NCBI GenBank assembly: GCA_965183885.1
Contig: OZ238992.1
Span: forward strand, 1,488,001 to 1,552,000
Direction of reading: 5' to 3'
Length of the DNA stretch: 64,000 nucleotides
Origin: UWMA-0277 sp965183885
GTDB lineage: Bacteria > Bacteroidota > Bacteroidia > Flavobacteriales > BACL11
The notes under the pieces were generated by a model. It did not search any database, was not told the origin of the DNA, and saw nothing but the letters and a program-made list of their open reading frames with translations. Every line of letters begins with the position of its first letter. The first letter of the stretch is position 1. The translations under genes and the position numbers were made by a program. This document shows, one piece after another, positions 1 to 10,800 of the stretch.

Positions 1-307
1 GATATAAAAGCGATTTTTCTAAATGATTTAAAATAAGATAAGCCTCTCCAATTCTAAATAAGGCCTCTGTTTCCCCTCTTTTGTCTCCTATCTTAGTTGA
101 CAATGTAAGTGCTTTTCTTGCCATGATTAGGGCTGTGTCATTGTCATGGTATTGATATTGTACTGATAAACTTAACAATGCCATTACTTTATTTTCATTT
201 TCTGGTAAAAAACGAAGTGCTTTAATATCTGGCTTTATAGTATTTAGCTCTTGAGCTGTGCTGATTCCTGAAGCAATAATAAAAAATAGTAGGATTCGAA
301 ATCTCAT
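1..307 (-). CDS. N-terminal part of an exported TPR-repeat protein (runs off window)
   Basis: An open frame starts at the ATG complementary to 305-307 and stays open to the window edge, giving about 102 codons. The first 19 or so residues form a signal peptide: short basic MRFR, hydrophobic LLFFIIASGIS, then TAQ. The following helical stretch (ALLSLSVQYQYHDNDTALI, then ARKALTLSTKIGDKRGETEA and LFRIGEAYLILNHLEKS) has the spacing of tetratricopeptide repeats. In Bacteroidota such N-termini commonly precede a sensor histidine kinase, an adenylate cyclase or a LuxR-type regulator, but the part that would decide this lies outside the window. It is transcribed in the same direction as the helicase gene upstream of it, after a 127-bp gap. 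Sure of the frame and export signal, unsure of function. Confidence 0.7.
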   Translation of the reverse strand, partial: MRFRILLFFIIASGISTAQELNTIKPDIKALRFLPENENKVMALLSLSVQYQYHDNDTALIMARKALTLSTKIGDKRGETEALFRIGEAYLILNHLEKSLLY

Positions 308-434
308 GTTTAAAAACGAACTGAATGGATTGCGATAGTTTTTGTTTTATAATTTTGATTATAAATACAAAAGAGTAAAAAGAGAAAAATACTAATGAAA
401 ATTTGTGACATAATATTTTTTTCGAATATAGTGA

Positions 435-2714
435 TTATTTTATCAACTCAAGTTTTGCAAATTTTAATAGTAATTGTTTTTGGCCAATACCGCTGAAAAA
501 TACGATTGCTTTTTTGTCAGCTCCATCTCCAGAAATACTTAATACTTTTCCATCTCCAAATCGAGCATGTTTTACTTGCATTCCTGCTTGTATCTTACTT
601 AAATCACTTGGGTTAATTGCTATGTTTCTTGCCCTGTTAATATTGGTTAGGTTTTTAGGAGGTACAAACTTTTTTGTTGGAGGAGATAATGGTTTCGCTT
701 TTACTTTGGTTTTAGCGTAAATTTTATGAGGACTGTATTCTTTTTTCTTAGGGATAAGTTCGTGCTTTTCTAGGTAGGTGTCGTCTAGTTCGTTTATAAA
801 GCGACTTGGTTCACAGTCAACAAATTGCCCCCATTTAAATCGGTTTGAAGCAAAGGATAAAAAAAGTCTTTTTTCAGCTCTTGTAATGGCAACATAAAAT
901 AAACGTCTTTCTTCTTCCAAATTTTCTTGGCTCTCGCCACTCATCATGGATGGAAATAGTTGTTCTTCTAATCCTACTACAAAAACATAAGGAAACTCTA
1001 GTCCTTTTGCAGCATGGACTGTCATTAATGTTACTTTATTAAAGTCATTCTCATCCTCTTTGTCTTGGTCGGTAAGTAAAGCTACATCTTCCATAAAATC
1101 CCCAAGTTTCTCTAAGCCTTTTTCGGCTGTTTCGCTAAAGTCCTTTATTCCGTTTAGGAGTTCTTGTATGTTTTCAAATCGACTTACGCCTTCTGGGGTT
1201 TTGTCGGTGTATAATTCATTAAAAACTCCTGTGCTTTTTGCAATCTCTTCAGCAACAGTGTAGGCGTCTTTAGTTCGTGCTTGTATCATAAAATTATTAA
1301 TGAGCAGAGCAAATTCTTGTAGCTTTTTTTGTGTGCCTTTATTGATGTTTATTTCAACTTCATCAAGATGATTTATAACCTCCCAGATACTTTTGTTAAA
1401 TTCATTGGCAGCAAGGTTTAATCGCTGTATAGTAGTGGCTCCAATTCCTCGGGTAGGGTAGTTGATTATTCTTTTAAAAGCTTCTTCATCATTAGGGTTG
1501 ATGACAAGGCGATAATAAGCTAGTAAATCTTTAATCTCTTTACGCTGATAAAACGAAAGTCCTCCATATATTTTGTAAGGGATATTTCTTTTTCTTAGTG
1601 ATTCTTCCAGGGCTCTTGATTGCGCATTGGTTCTGTAAAGAATTGCAAATTCTTTATGGTGAGCTTGGTTGCGTATTTCAATGTCTGAAATGGTATTGGC
1701 AACTAATCTTCCTTCATCATTATCTGACCCTACTTTGCAAACAATAATTTTATCTCCTTTAATATTGTCGGTCCAAACCTCTTTTTGTATTTGTTTCTCA
1801 TTGTGCTTTATAAGGCTATTTGCTGTAGCTACAATGGTTGATGTAGAACGATAATTTTGTTCTAGTTTATAGGTTTTGTAGTCAGGATAATCTAATTTAA
1901 AATTAAGGATATTTTGAATGTTGGCTCCTCTAAAAGCATAGATGCTCTGGGCGTCATCTCCTACAATACAAATGTTTTCATTTAGGGCAGCTAGTTTTTT
2001 TATAATGAGGTATTGTAGGTGATTGGTATCCTGATACTCATCAATTAAAAGGTATTTAAATTTCTCTTGATATTTTAAGAGTACATCAGGAAAGTTCTCA
2101 AGTAATAGGTGAGTTTTGAGTAGTAAATCATCAAAATCCATTGCTGAAGCTTTTTCACAACGCTGTACATACATTTGATAAATTCGAGAAAATTCGGTGC
2201 GTTTGGCAATCTTATCTGTCTGTACAAGCTCAGCCTGATTTTTATATCCTTCAGGGGTTATAAAATTGTTTTTAAGTGAAGAAATTCTATTTTTTATTAC
2301 ATTTGCTTTGTAGATGTCTTTGTCTAAATTAAGCTCTTTTATAATACTTCGGACTAAGCTTTTTGAGTCGTCAGTATCATAAATTGTGAAGTTGGTGGGG
2401 TAGTTTAGTTTGTCAGCTTCAAAGCGTAATATTTTTGAAAAAACAGAGTGAAAAGTTCCCATCCATAGACTTTTAGCATTGCTTTCTCCAACAATGCTTT
2501 CTATCCTGTTTCGCATTTCTTTAGATGCCTTGTTGGTAAAGGTTAAGGCTAAAATATTATGAGGACTAACATTGTTGTTTAGTAGGTGTACTATTCGGTA
2601 GGTAAGTACTCTGGTTTTTCCTGATCCTGCTCCGGCAATTACCATTAAAGGTCCTTCAAGGTGTTCAACAGCTTTCCTTTGCTCGGTATTAAGAGTTTTT
2701 AAATAGTCAGTCAT
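435..2714 (-). CDS. uvrD: ATP-dependent DNA helicase, UvrD/PcrA/Rep family (SF1)
   Basis: A superfamily 1A 3'-5' DNA helicase used in nucleotide excision repair and in clearing recombination or replication intermediates. From the chosen start it has 759 aa. Visible motifs in order: Q-motif region (LNTEQRKAV), Walker A AGAGSGKT near residue 30, motif Ia LTFTNKAS, Walker B LIDEYQDTN, motif III GDDAQSIYAFRGA, motif IV QNYRST, motif V TVHAAKGLEF and motif VI FYVAITRA. The last 50 residues (GMQVKHARFGDGKVLSISG) match the Tudor-like C-terminal domain of PcrA/UvrD. The frame can be extended 7 codons upstream to 2735, but that start falls inside the predicted -7 box at 2733-2740. I therefore start at MTDYLKTLN (2714). 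Length is normal for the family; nothing is truncated. Confidence 0.95.
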   Translation of the reverse strand: MTDYLKTLNTEQRKAVEHLEGPLMVIAGAGSGKTRVLTYRIVHLLNNNVSPHNILALTFTNKASKEMRNRIESIVGESNAKSLWMGTFHSVFSKILRFEADKLNYPTNFTIYDTDDSKSLVRSIIKELNLDKDIYKANVIKNRISSLKNNFITPEGYKNQAELVQTDKIAKRTEFSRIYQMYVQRCEKASAMDFDDLLLKTHLLLENFPDVLLKYQEKFKYLLIDEYQDTNHLQYLIIKKLAALNENICIVGDDAQSIYAFRGANIQNILNFKLDYPDYKTYKLEQNYRSTSTIVATANSLIKHNEKQIQKEVWTDNIKGDKIIVCKVGSDNDEGRLVANTISDIEIRNQAHHKEFAILYRTNAQSRALEESLRKRNIPYKIYGGLSFYQRKEIKDLLAYYRLVINPNDEEAFKRIINYPTRGIGATTIQRLNLAANEFNKSIWEVINHLDEVEININKGTQKKLQEFALLINNFMIQARTKDAYTVAEEIAKSTGVFNELYTDKTPEGVSRFENIQELLNGIKDFSETAEKGLEKLGDFMEDVALLTDQDKEDENDFNKVTLMTVHAAKGLEFPYVFVVGLEEQLFPSMMSGESQENLEEERRLFYVAITRAEKRLFLSFASNRFKWGQFVDCEPSRFINELDDTYLEKHELIPKKKEYSPHKIYAKTKVKAKPLSPPTKKFVPPKNLTNINRARNIAINPSDLSKIQAGMQVKHARFGDGKVLSISGDGADKKAIVFFSGIGQKQLLLKFAKLELIK

Positions 2715-2732
2715 AATATTTTTAAAGAGCAT

Positions 2733-2764
2733 CAAAAGTACGGATATTACTAAAGTTAAAACAA
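2733..2764 (-). promoter_or_regulatory. Predicted Bacteroidota-type promoter for the helicase gene
   Basis: On the minus strand, TTG (2764-2762) is followed 21 nt later by TACTTTTG (2740-2733). This fits the flavobacterial consensus TTG-N17-23-TAnnTTTG. Transcription would start near 2729, about 15 nt before the chosen ATG at 2714, and this argues against the longer reading frame starting at 2735. Inferred from sequence only. Confidence 0.55.
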
Positions 2765-2848
2765 GATGTTGATAAGTTGTTAGGCTAATGGTTGGTGGCT
2801 TAAGATTTGGTATTGATAATGAGTGGGTAAGATTGTTGCTTAAGCCCT

Positions 2849-2878
2849 TTGTTGAAAGCTGAGATTTTTGTATTTTTG
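2849..2878 (+). promoter_or_regulatory. Predicted promoter for the first SprB-repeat gene
   Basis: TTG at 2849-2851 and TATTTTTG at 2871-2878 are separated by 19 nt, a good match to TTG-N17-23-TAnnTTTG. Transcription would start a few bases after 2880, leaving a leader of roughly 12 nt before the ATG at 2896. The alternative GTG start at 2878 would overlap the -7 box, so it is rejected. Confidence 0.6.
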
Positions 2879-2895
2879 TGGAAAATACGAATGTT

Positions 2896-5800
2896 ATGAA
2901 AAAACTTATACTTTTAGTACTTGTATTGTCTACTTTTTTTAATGCAAAAGCAACCCATATTATGGGGGGTGAAATTACCTGGGAATGTATTAAGGATGGT
3001 GGTCTTAATGACGGTATGTATGTGTTTACTATGAAGGTTTATAGAGATTGTGATGGTACTTCGCTTTCTACATGGGCACAAACAATTGAAGTTTGGGATG
3101 GTGGAACAGCTCCTTTTACAACCATTACTGTTGATTTTATTTCTAATACGGATATCTCTCCAAACTGTGATGTTACTAATAGCGGAAATCCTGCTTTGGA
3201 TTGTGCAACCAATCCTGTTGGGGCTGTTGAGGAATATATTTATCAGTCAGCGCCTATTTCTTTAGTAGGAACTCCACCAGCAACAGGTTGGCATTTTACT
3301 TGGGATTCTTGTTGTAGAAATGGGGCAACAACAAATTTAGTGCTTTCAAGTACAACAAATCCTTCTGAAGGATTTACCTTAAGAGCATCAATGTTTCCTT
3401 ATTATCCAGGAGGGTATGTAGGAACAACTCCTGTTGGTCCTGCTAATGCTAGTAATCCTTGTTTTGATTCTTCGCCAATCTTTAATGAAGGGCCTAAAAC
3501 AATTATTTGTACAGGTTATCCTTTTTCATATTCGCATAATGCATCTGATCCTGAGTTAGATAGTATTACTTATGCTTGGGCTGAAGCGTTAGATGATATT
3601 GGTTGGGGGCAGGCATATAACCCTCCGACTAACCCAACTCCAATTCCCTATGTTGCTGGATATACTTTTAATAGCCCATTGCCTGGAAATCCAACTTTAG
3701 ATTCAGAAACTGGTGAGATTTCCTATAATTCAACTACAGCAGGAAACTTTGCTACAGTAGTTAGGGTAGATGCTTATAAATGCGGACAATTGGTTGCTTC
3801 TATTTATCGTGAAATACAGGCAGTGCTTATTGCTTGTCCTACTATGGCAAATGGTCTGTCAAATAATCCGCCAAATATTGGAACTCCTACTCAGCCTACA
3901 TCAACACAAAACTGGAATGTAACTTATAACAGTGTTGGTTTGCCTTCTTATGATATTACTGTAAATGCAGGAGCACTTATTGACTTTGATATTACAGCTA
4001 ATGATAGCGATTTGTATGCTCCAGGGGTAATGCAAGATTTGACTATGGAAATTACTGGAGGGCAAATGTTTCCTTGTAATAACTCGCCTTGTGCTTTCTT
4101 TACCGATATGAATGGGAATGATACCATTACAGGTCCTATGGTGGTTTCGGGGAACTTTAGTTGGCAAACAAGCTGTAGTCAAATAATGTCAGATGCTGGT
4201 TGTGGAAATACAACCAATGTATTTACTTTCTCAATAAAAGCGTATGACGATTTTTGTCCTGCAGTGGCAATTACAATTGCAACAATTAAAATTACTATTT
4301 TACCTGCACTAACTCAGCCAGCACCACTTTTTAAGTGTGTTACTGAAAATAGTGCTGGAGATATCTCTCTTACTTGGGATCATCACACTGTGGCAAATAA
4401 TTCCACCGTGTATTATATTTATGGAGCAAGTAATATTAGTGGTCCTTATTCTTTAATTGCGGTAGAGAACTTCCCTAGTAACTCTTTTACTGAAACAGTA
4501 AATAATTTGCCTGCTTCAGGTATAGAGTATTGGTATATGACTCTTGAGTCATTATGTGCAAATACATCAGCCTCTTCAGATACTATTATTCCTTTGAAGT
4601 ATGATGTAAATCATTCAAATGTTGCTTGTTGGGATGATACTGATGGTAGAATTGCTATTGACATGATTACAAGTTCATTAGCTGCATTTACCTATTATTT
4701 GGATAGTGTTCCAAACACGAATGCTTATCCCTTGGATTCTGTTTGGGATAATTTACCAGCAGGAACTTATGATGTTACAGTTAGTGATAATGCTTATTGT
4801 ACGATTACTGAACAAATTGAGATTACGGCTCCAGGTTATACTTTACAGGCTTTGGCTTCTGATACTATGAACAGTTGTTATGGTGCTAGTTTAGGAATGG
4901 CTATTGGTTATGGGGCAGGAGGTACACCTCCTTATGCTTATGAGTGGTTTGATGCTAGTCTTTATAATTTTAGTAGTAATGATACTGCTGCTAATCTTAG
5001 TGCTGGAGGTTATTTGTTAGAGGTTACTGATGCTAATGGTTGTGATACTTTTACTACAGTTACCGTTATTGAGCCTCAAACTCCTTTAAGTGGTTCTCCA
5101 CAGATATTTGGTGTTGCTTGTAAGGGTGATAGTACAGGTATGATTATTGGTAATGCTCAGGGAAGTTGGGCTCCTTACACTTACCTTTGGTATGATGCTT
5201 CTAATAATTTAATTCAGTCAACATCTTCAATAGCAACACGTGATACTTTGCAAAATGTCCCAGCTGGTACTTATGCTTTGGAGGTTTATGATGCTCAGGA
5301 TTGTTTTGTGAGTTATACTTTAACTGTTGGAGAGCCTGCTACAGCTTTAAAGGTTGATAGTGTATCTGTTATTGCTACTAATGCTTGTTATGGTGATGCT
5401 GATGGGGAGGCTATATTTTATGCTAGTGGAGGTATGCCTTCTTATGTTTATGAGTGGGATAATGGTTCGGTGACTACTCTTGCATCTGGTCTTACTACAG
5501 GTTATCATACTTTTAGTGTTTCCGATACTTGGGGTTGTGAGGTTGTGGATAGTGTTTTCATTTTTGGGAATTCAGAGATTCAATCTTCTATTAATATTTT
5601 AGATAATGTAAGTTGTTATGGGAACTCAGATGGAAGTGTTGGTATTAGTAGTGTAGGAGGTATTCCAAACTATGCTTATCATTGGAGTGTTAATGGTGCC
5701 ACTACTTATGCTACCCCTAGTGGAATGGCTAACCTTCCTCATGGAGTTTATTATGTTACAACAGATGATATTTTAGGGTGTTCAGTGCTTGATAGTTTCT

Positions 5801-7767
5801 TTATTAGTGAGCCAATGCCTTTGAGTGTGGAGGCTAGTGAATTTTCTTGGGTTTCTTGTTTTGGTGCTGATGATGGTTCAGGTATTGCTATAGCTCAAGG
5901 AGGGACAGCACCTTATATTTTTGATTGGGGAGGCGGTTTATTTGGAGATACTGTTTATGCTTTAACTCCAGGTTATCATACTGTTACTGTTACTGATGCA
6001 GAGGGTTGTACAGCTACGGATACTATTTTAACTCATGAGCCTCCATTATTATCTATGTTTATAGATAATAGTTTAACCGTATTGCCTTATTGTAATGGAG
6101 TTGCAACAGGTAGTTTAACAGGTGTTTCTTCTGGGGGTACAGGTTCTCATTCTTATGCTTGGTCTGAAGCAATAACAGGACCTATTTTTGGAGAATTTAC
6201 TCCAACATTAAATAATGTATTGCAAGGAGTTTATACGATTACAGTAACAGATGATAGAGGTTGTATGGCTTCAGCTACTGGAGATATTGATACTATTACG
6301 AGTACAATGTCTGCTTTTATTACTCCTTTGGTTACTTATTCTGGGGGTTGGGGTGTAAGTTGTTTTGGTGCTTCTGATGGAGAGTTAGAGGTAATTGCTT
6401 TTGGTGGTGTAGCTCCTTATACTTATGATTGGTTAACAAATTCAAGTACTACAAATACTGCAATAGGTTTTCCTGTAGGATATCAGTCTGTTGATGTAGA
6501 AGATACTAATGGTTGTAAAATAACTACAGGGTATAATATTACAGAGCCTACAGAATTAGCATTTACTACTTTAAGTTCTTTTGATGGTAGTTGTTTAGGT
6601 TCTTGTGATGGTGTTATAGAGCTTTCTGTTTCTGGGGGTACTTCTTCTTATGATCTTATAGGAACTGATAATCTTACTGGTTCTGTAATTACTTCTCCTA
6701 TTGTTGGAGGTTTTTCTAGTGGTATTTGTTCTGGAGATTATACGATTAGTGTTAGTGATGCTAATGGTTGTAGTTCAGTATTACTTTCTGGAGGTAATGA
6801 TCAGATAGTAATTAATGTTCCTGTTGCTACTTCAGCAGCTATTGATGCTTCTAGTGTTGTTGATGTTGCTTGTAATGGAGGTTCAGATGGTGCTGCTTCA
6901 GCATTAAATCCTAGTTCTGGTTCTTTATATTCTTATAATTGGAAGGACCTTTCTGGTAGTGTTGTAGGTACAGGAACTAGTGTTTCTGGTTTAGCTGCAG
7001 GTACTTATGTTTTATATTCTTATTATAGTTCTTATACTGGTTGTACTAGTTCAGATACTGTAGTTATTAGTGAGGAGTCAGCAATCACAAGTTCTTCTAG
7101 TGTTGTTGATGTTGATTGTTTTGGTAATGCTACTGGTAGTATAGCTGTTACTGCTCAGGGAGGAGTTGGTCCTTATGTTTATAATCCTGCTATATCTAAT
7201 GGTTTATCAGCAGGTAATCATACGATAACAGTAACTGATGCTAATGGTTGTATTCATACTCATGTTTCTAGTGTTGGTAGTCCTTTAGCTTTAGGAGTTA
7301 TAGTTAACAGGACAGGTTTTGTGTTGACGGCTAATACTCCAACTGGAGGAGTTTCACCATTTTCTTATAAGTGGTTTAAGGTTGGTTTAGGTCAGGTTGG
7401 TACAGGATCTGTTTATACAGTGAGTAATCCTGGAAATTACTACGTTGTAGTAACTGATGCTAATTTTTGTACAGTTACTTCAGCAGATGAGACTTATATT
7501 GATGCTGGAGTTTTTGATTTGAGTAGTTCTTTATTTTTAAGTGTTTATCCTAATCCTTTTAAGGATGAGACTATGGTTGATTTTGGAGGTTTGGTTGAGG
7601 AAGGTAATTTACGAATAGTAGATGTTTATGGTAAGTTAATAGAGGAGCATAAGGTTTTAAATGCTAAATCATTTATTGTTAGCAGAACGAATAAGGCTAG
7701 TGGAATCTACTTTATGGAAATAGAAACAAATGGAGTGAAATTATTTACAAAAATAGTAATAGAATAA
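2896..7767 (+). CDS. Giant T9SS-exported SprB-repeat adhesin, paralogue A
   Basis: Predicted cell-surface or secreted protein of 1623 aa. It has a signal peptide (KKLILLVLVLSTFFNAKA). A mature N-terminus with THIMGGEITWEC follows, typical of large Bacteroidota exported proteins. A fibronectin-III-like stretch lies around residues 470-560. About 11 SprB-type repeats follow from residue 570 on, with the pattern V-x-C-x-G-x2-DG...GG-x2-PY-x-Y-x-W...AG-x-Y-x-V-x-V-x-D-x2-GC. The C-terminus (VYPNPFKDETMVDFGG... ASGIYFM) is a type-A T9SS sorting domain, which is removed during export and attaches the protein to the surface. SprB itself is the gliding adhesin of Flavobacterium johnsoniae; equivalence is not claimed here. 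From residue 674 to 1607 it is nearly identical to paralogues C and D, but its last 16 residues differ. Start chosen at 2896 because an ATG followed by a signal peptide lies just after the promoter. Confidence 0.85.
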   Translation: MKKLILLVLVLSTFFNAKATHIMGGEITWECIKDGGLNDGMYVFTMKVYRDCDGTSLSTWAQTIEVWDGGTAPFTTITVDFISNTDISPNCDVTNSGNPALDCATNPVGAVEEYIYQSAPISLVGTPPATGWHFTWDSCCRNGATTNLVLSSTTNPSEGFTLRASMFPYYPGGYVGTTPVGPANASNPCFDSSPIFNEGPKTIICTGYPFSYSHNASDPELDSITYAWAEALDDIGWGQAYNPPTNPTPIPYVAGYTFNSPLPGNPTLDSETGEISYNSTTAGNFATVVRVDAYKCGQLVASIYREIQAVLIACPTMANGLSNNPPNIGTPTQPTSTQNWNVTYNSVGLPSYDITVNAGALIDFDITANDSDLYAPGVMQDLTMEITGGQMFPCNNSPCAFFTDMNGNDTITGPMVVSGNFSWQTSCSQIMSDAGCGNTTNVFTFSIKAYDDFCPAVAITIATIKITILPALTQPAPLFKCVTENSAGDISLTWDHHTVANNSTVYYIYGASNISGPYSLIAVENFPSNSFTETVNNLPASGIEYWYMTLESLCANTSASSDTIIPLKYDVNHSNVACWDDTDGRIAIDMITSSLAAFTYYLDSVPNTNAYPLDSVWDNLPAGTYDVTVSDNAYCTITEQIEITAPGYTLQALASDTMNSCYGASLGMAIGYGAGGTPPYAYEWFDASLYNFSSNDTAANLSAGGYLLEVTDANGCDTFTTVTVIEPQTPLSGSPQIFGVACKGDSTGMIIGNAQGSWAPYTYLWYDASNNLIQSTSSIATRDTLQNVPAGTYALEVYDAQDCFVSYTLTVGEPATALKVDSVSVIATNACYGDADGEAIFYASGGMPSYVYEWDNGSVTTLASGLTTGYHTFSVSDTWGCEVVDSVFIFGNSEIQSSINILDNVSCYGNSDGSVGISSVGGIPNYAYHWSVNGATTYATPSGMANLPHGVYYVTTDDILGCSVLDSFFISEPMPLSVEASEFSWVSCFGADDGSGIAIAQGGTAPYIFDWGGGLFGDTVYALTPGYHTVTVTDAEGCTATDTILTHEPPLLSMFIDNSLTVLPYCNGVATGSLTGVSSGGTGSHSYAWSEAITGPIFGEFTPTLNNVLQGVYTITVTDDRGCMASATGDIDTITSTMSAFITPLVTYSGGWGVSCFGASDGELEVIAFGGVAPYTYDWLTNSSTTNTAIGFPVGYQSVDVEDTNGCKITTGYNITEPTELAFTTLSSFDGSCLGSCDGVIELSVSGGTSSYDLIGTDNLTGSVITSPIVGGFSSGICSGDYTISVSDANGCSSVLLSGGNDQIVINVPVATSAAIDASSVVDVACNGGSDGAASALNPSSGSLYSYNWKDLSGSVVGTGTSVSGLAAGTYVLYSYYSSYTGCTSSDTVVISEESAITSSSSVVDVDCFGNATGSIAVTAQGGVGPYVYNPAISNGLSAGNHTITVTDANGCIHTHVSSVGSPLALGVIVNRTGFVLTANTPTGGVSPFSYKWFKVGLGQVGTGSVYTVSNPGNYYVVVTDANFCTVTSADETYIDAGVFDLSSSLFLSVYPNPFKDETMVDFGGLVEEGNLRIVDVYGKLIEEHKVLNAKSFIVSRTNKASGIYFMEIETNGVKLFTKIVIE
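4915..7716 (+). repeat. 2.8-kb intragenic repeat, copy 1 of 3 (SprB-repeat/T9SS tail block)
   Basis: From GCAGGAGGTACACCTCC to the ATG of SGIYFM this segment aligns at DNA level with 16341-19148 (offset 11426, becoming 11432 after a 6-base insertion in the other copies) and 21059-23866 (offset 16144 to 16150). Most of it differs only in isolated bases, with short divergent patches at about 5685-5799 and 6440-6545. The match stops abruptly at 7716, where this gene switches to a different C-terminus. Confidence 0.95.
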
Positions 7768-7830
7768 GGTTGTTAAAAATAGATTGTTGCTAAATATAAC
7801 TTTAGAAATAAGTACTTTGTAATTTAAGAG

Positions 7831-7838
7831 TATATTTG
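7831..7838 (+). promoter_or_regulatory. Candidate -7 box for the second SprB-repeat gene
   Basis: TATATTTG matches TAnnTTTG exactly and lies 39 nt before the ATG at 7878. No TTG is found at the standard 17-23 nt spacing; the nearest (7817-7819) is only 11 nt upstream, so the -33 half is not supported. Confidence 0.4.
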
Positions 7839-7877
7839 CAAAATTAGAAATATAGAGAAATTCAATAAAATTGAAAA

Positions 7878-10800
7878 ATGAAGAATAAAAATATTTATAG
7901 AAAATTTAGAAAGAGTAGTGTTAAAAGTATCGGTAAAATAAAATCGGTACTCTTTCTGTTTTTAGGCTTGGCTATTTCGGCTAATGTTAATGCACAAGTT
8001 ACGTTCTCAACTACTGCTGCTAGTGCAGTAGGAGTGAATGATGGGCAAGCAATAGCACAAGCTATTGCTGGAATAGGAAATTACACTTATACTTGGACTA
8101 ATGCAACAACAGGGGTAATAGTACAAGGTCCTACTACTAATGCTTTGCTTTCTGATACTCTATCTAATACGGCTTCAGGTTCTTATGTTTTGACATTTAC
8201 TGATAATGGATCCTCAACAACAATTACTGATACAGTTACTATTACAGCTCCAGGAGGAAGCTTTACCTTTAATAAGAATTGTGATACACTAACAGATGTT
8301 ACTGCTTTTGTTGCTGGATGTACTTTTTTAAATCCAGTTTTAGGTACACAATATGTAGTAACGGATGCTTCTTCAACAACAGTTTTAGATGTAATAGTAT
8401 TAGCAGATTCTGTATTTATACCAGCATTAGCTTCAGGGACATACACTGTAACAGCATTAAATTTAGATAATGGATGTACAGCAAATGGAAGTGTTACAGT
8501 AAATGGAACTCCTTTTACAGTTAATAGTACTGTTGTTAACACACTTAGTACTGTAGCATGTGATGGTTCTGTAAGTGCAAATGTTCTTTCAGGTCAATTT
8601 CCTTATACTTTTACATTAACAAATTCTTCTGGTACTGTAGTTTCTTCAACTGTGGGTTTAAATATGAGTACTTTATCTTTATGTGATGATACTTATTGTT
8701 TAAATGTAGAGGATGCTAACTCATGTGTTTCTGATGAATGTTTGGAAGTATTGTTTATTCCTTGTGATGTTAATTTATCTGTTTCAACTCCAATTCCTTG
8801 TAATGGGGGGGTAGGTGATATTCAAGTGGATTTAGATACAAATAATCTTCCTTTAGGTCCAGTTGCATTTACAGGTCCTCGATACACATACACTTTATTT
8901 ACTGTTTCTCCTTATGTCCAAATTAATTTCCAGGGGTCAAATAATAATTCTTTTGTGTTTTCTGGTTTACCTGAGGATTCTTATTCAGTATCTGTTTTTG
9001 ATGCTTCTTATGGAACAAACTGTTTGTCAGATTCAATAACTTTAACAGAACCTAATATAATTCAAATTTTTACAACAGTTGATAGTACATCTGCTCCTTG
9101 GATTAGTGATGGGCAAATAACAATTGACTCTATTACGGGTGGTACACCTGGCTTTACAATAGAGTGGAGAGATGATAATGGAGCAGTTATTCCTGGTACT
9201 GGAATGACACAAACTGGTTTATCATATTCTAATTCTTTTACTGGTGGGTATACTATATTTGTTACTGATAGTAATGGTTGTGTAGGAGCAAGCTCAGTTT
9301 ATATACATCCTGAACATTCAGGAGATTCTTTAAGAGTAGATTCATCTCATGTTACGCATGTTACTTGTTTTGGTGATTGTGATGGGCAGCTTTGGGCTCA
9401 GTTAGATAGTGTAGGGACTAATGCAATACCTCCTTTTACTTTTGAGTGGAAGAATGCTGCTGGAACCATTATCAGAACAGATGTTATAACTTCACCTTCT
9501 TATAATATTGATCATTCAGCAAAATACTCAAGTATTTGTGCTGGAGATTATTCACTTACAATTACTGATTTTTATAATAATACAATTGATTTTACTTTTC
9601 CAACACTTACTGAGCCACTAGCTCTTACTCTTGATTTAGGTCCTGATTTTACTATAGATTGTGGTGAGGATACTTTATTGACGGCTACTCCTGTTGGAGG
9701 AAACACAAGTAATGATACTATATTGTTTAGTACACACGTGGTAAATTTAACAGGTACTCCTACTGGATTTCAAGACACTTTAATCCCCGGAACAAATTAC
9801 TTAATGGTAGTAAGTGGAACTTGCATTAATTTTACTCAATCACCATCTAACTTTGATGCTGCTTATCAATATGGTCCACCTTCTCCTGTAGTAATTTGGC
9901 AAATGAATGGAGTAACTCCAGCAAGACCTGTTCCTGATGTTTATAATTTAGGACATACCTATAATTTCCCTTTTGTTGCTACAACAGCAAATACTACTTT
10001 TTCTTTTCCAAATGCTGGTTTTAATGGAACATTAACATTTCAGTTGTACCAGATTAATACTAATGTTCCTTTCTATAATTATTCATGGACCACTAACCCT
10101 CCAACAGGAGTAGTTAGTACAACTAATACGGTTAATGCTTATCCTGGTACTTCAGGTACTGAATATATCCTAAATGTTGAAGATGTATTAGGGTGCTCAG
10201 CTGCTGATGCAGTGTTTATTGATCGAAACTTAGAAATATTGAACTTTACTAGTGTTACAAGTTCAGATCTTAATTGTAATGGTGATACTTTAGCTTATAT
10301 TGCTATGGCTGTTGACTCTTCAACAGGTTTTTCTCCATATACTTTTTATGTGGATAATGCTCCAATAGTTGGTGATTCTACTGCTAACCTTTCAGCAGGG
10401 ACACATATAATTTATGTTGAAGATACTGCAGGTTGTAAGTCGGCAGATAGTACGGTAATTATTTATCAACCGGATTCATTATATGCTTGTGGAGTTGATA
10501 CAGCTAAGGTTGCAGTTTTAGTTGAATCATTTACAATGACTTTTAATGCCTCTTTCTCACATACCCTTGCTAGTCCATTGTCATCAGGAGTTGACTATAG
10601 GTTAGTAGTTAGTGGTACTTATAATGAAACTTGGGGAGCTCCTTATTTAGATGCTGCATATCAATTTAATGTAAGCCCTCAAATAGTTAGTAATGTTTGG
10701 ACTCTTGCAAATCTAGCGCCAGTAACAATACGTCCAACAATTGATGTATATAACCCAGCTCATACTTATGAGTATTCTCTTACAGGTAATGGTTTGTCAG

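Noticed and set aside
2735..2735. Longer N-terminus for the UvrD-type helicase starting at 2735
   Set aside because: It would start inside the predicted -7 box, and the extra residues MMLFKNI are not typical of the family, whose proteins begin just before LNTEQ.
8183..8542. 119-codon antisense frame inside the second SprB gene, and similar antisense frames in ribosomal genes
   Set aside because: They are shadows of Thr/Val-rich or Lys-rich coding sequence on the other strand, with no promoter, export signal or independent coding pattern.
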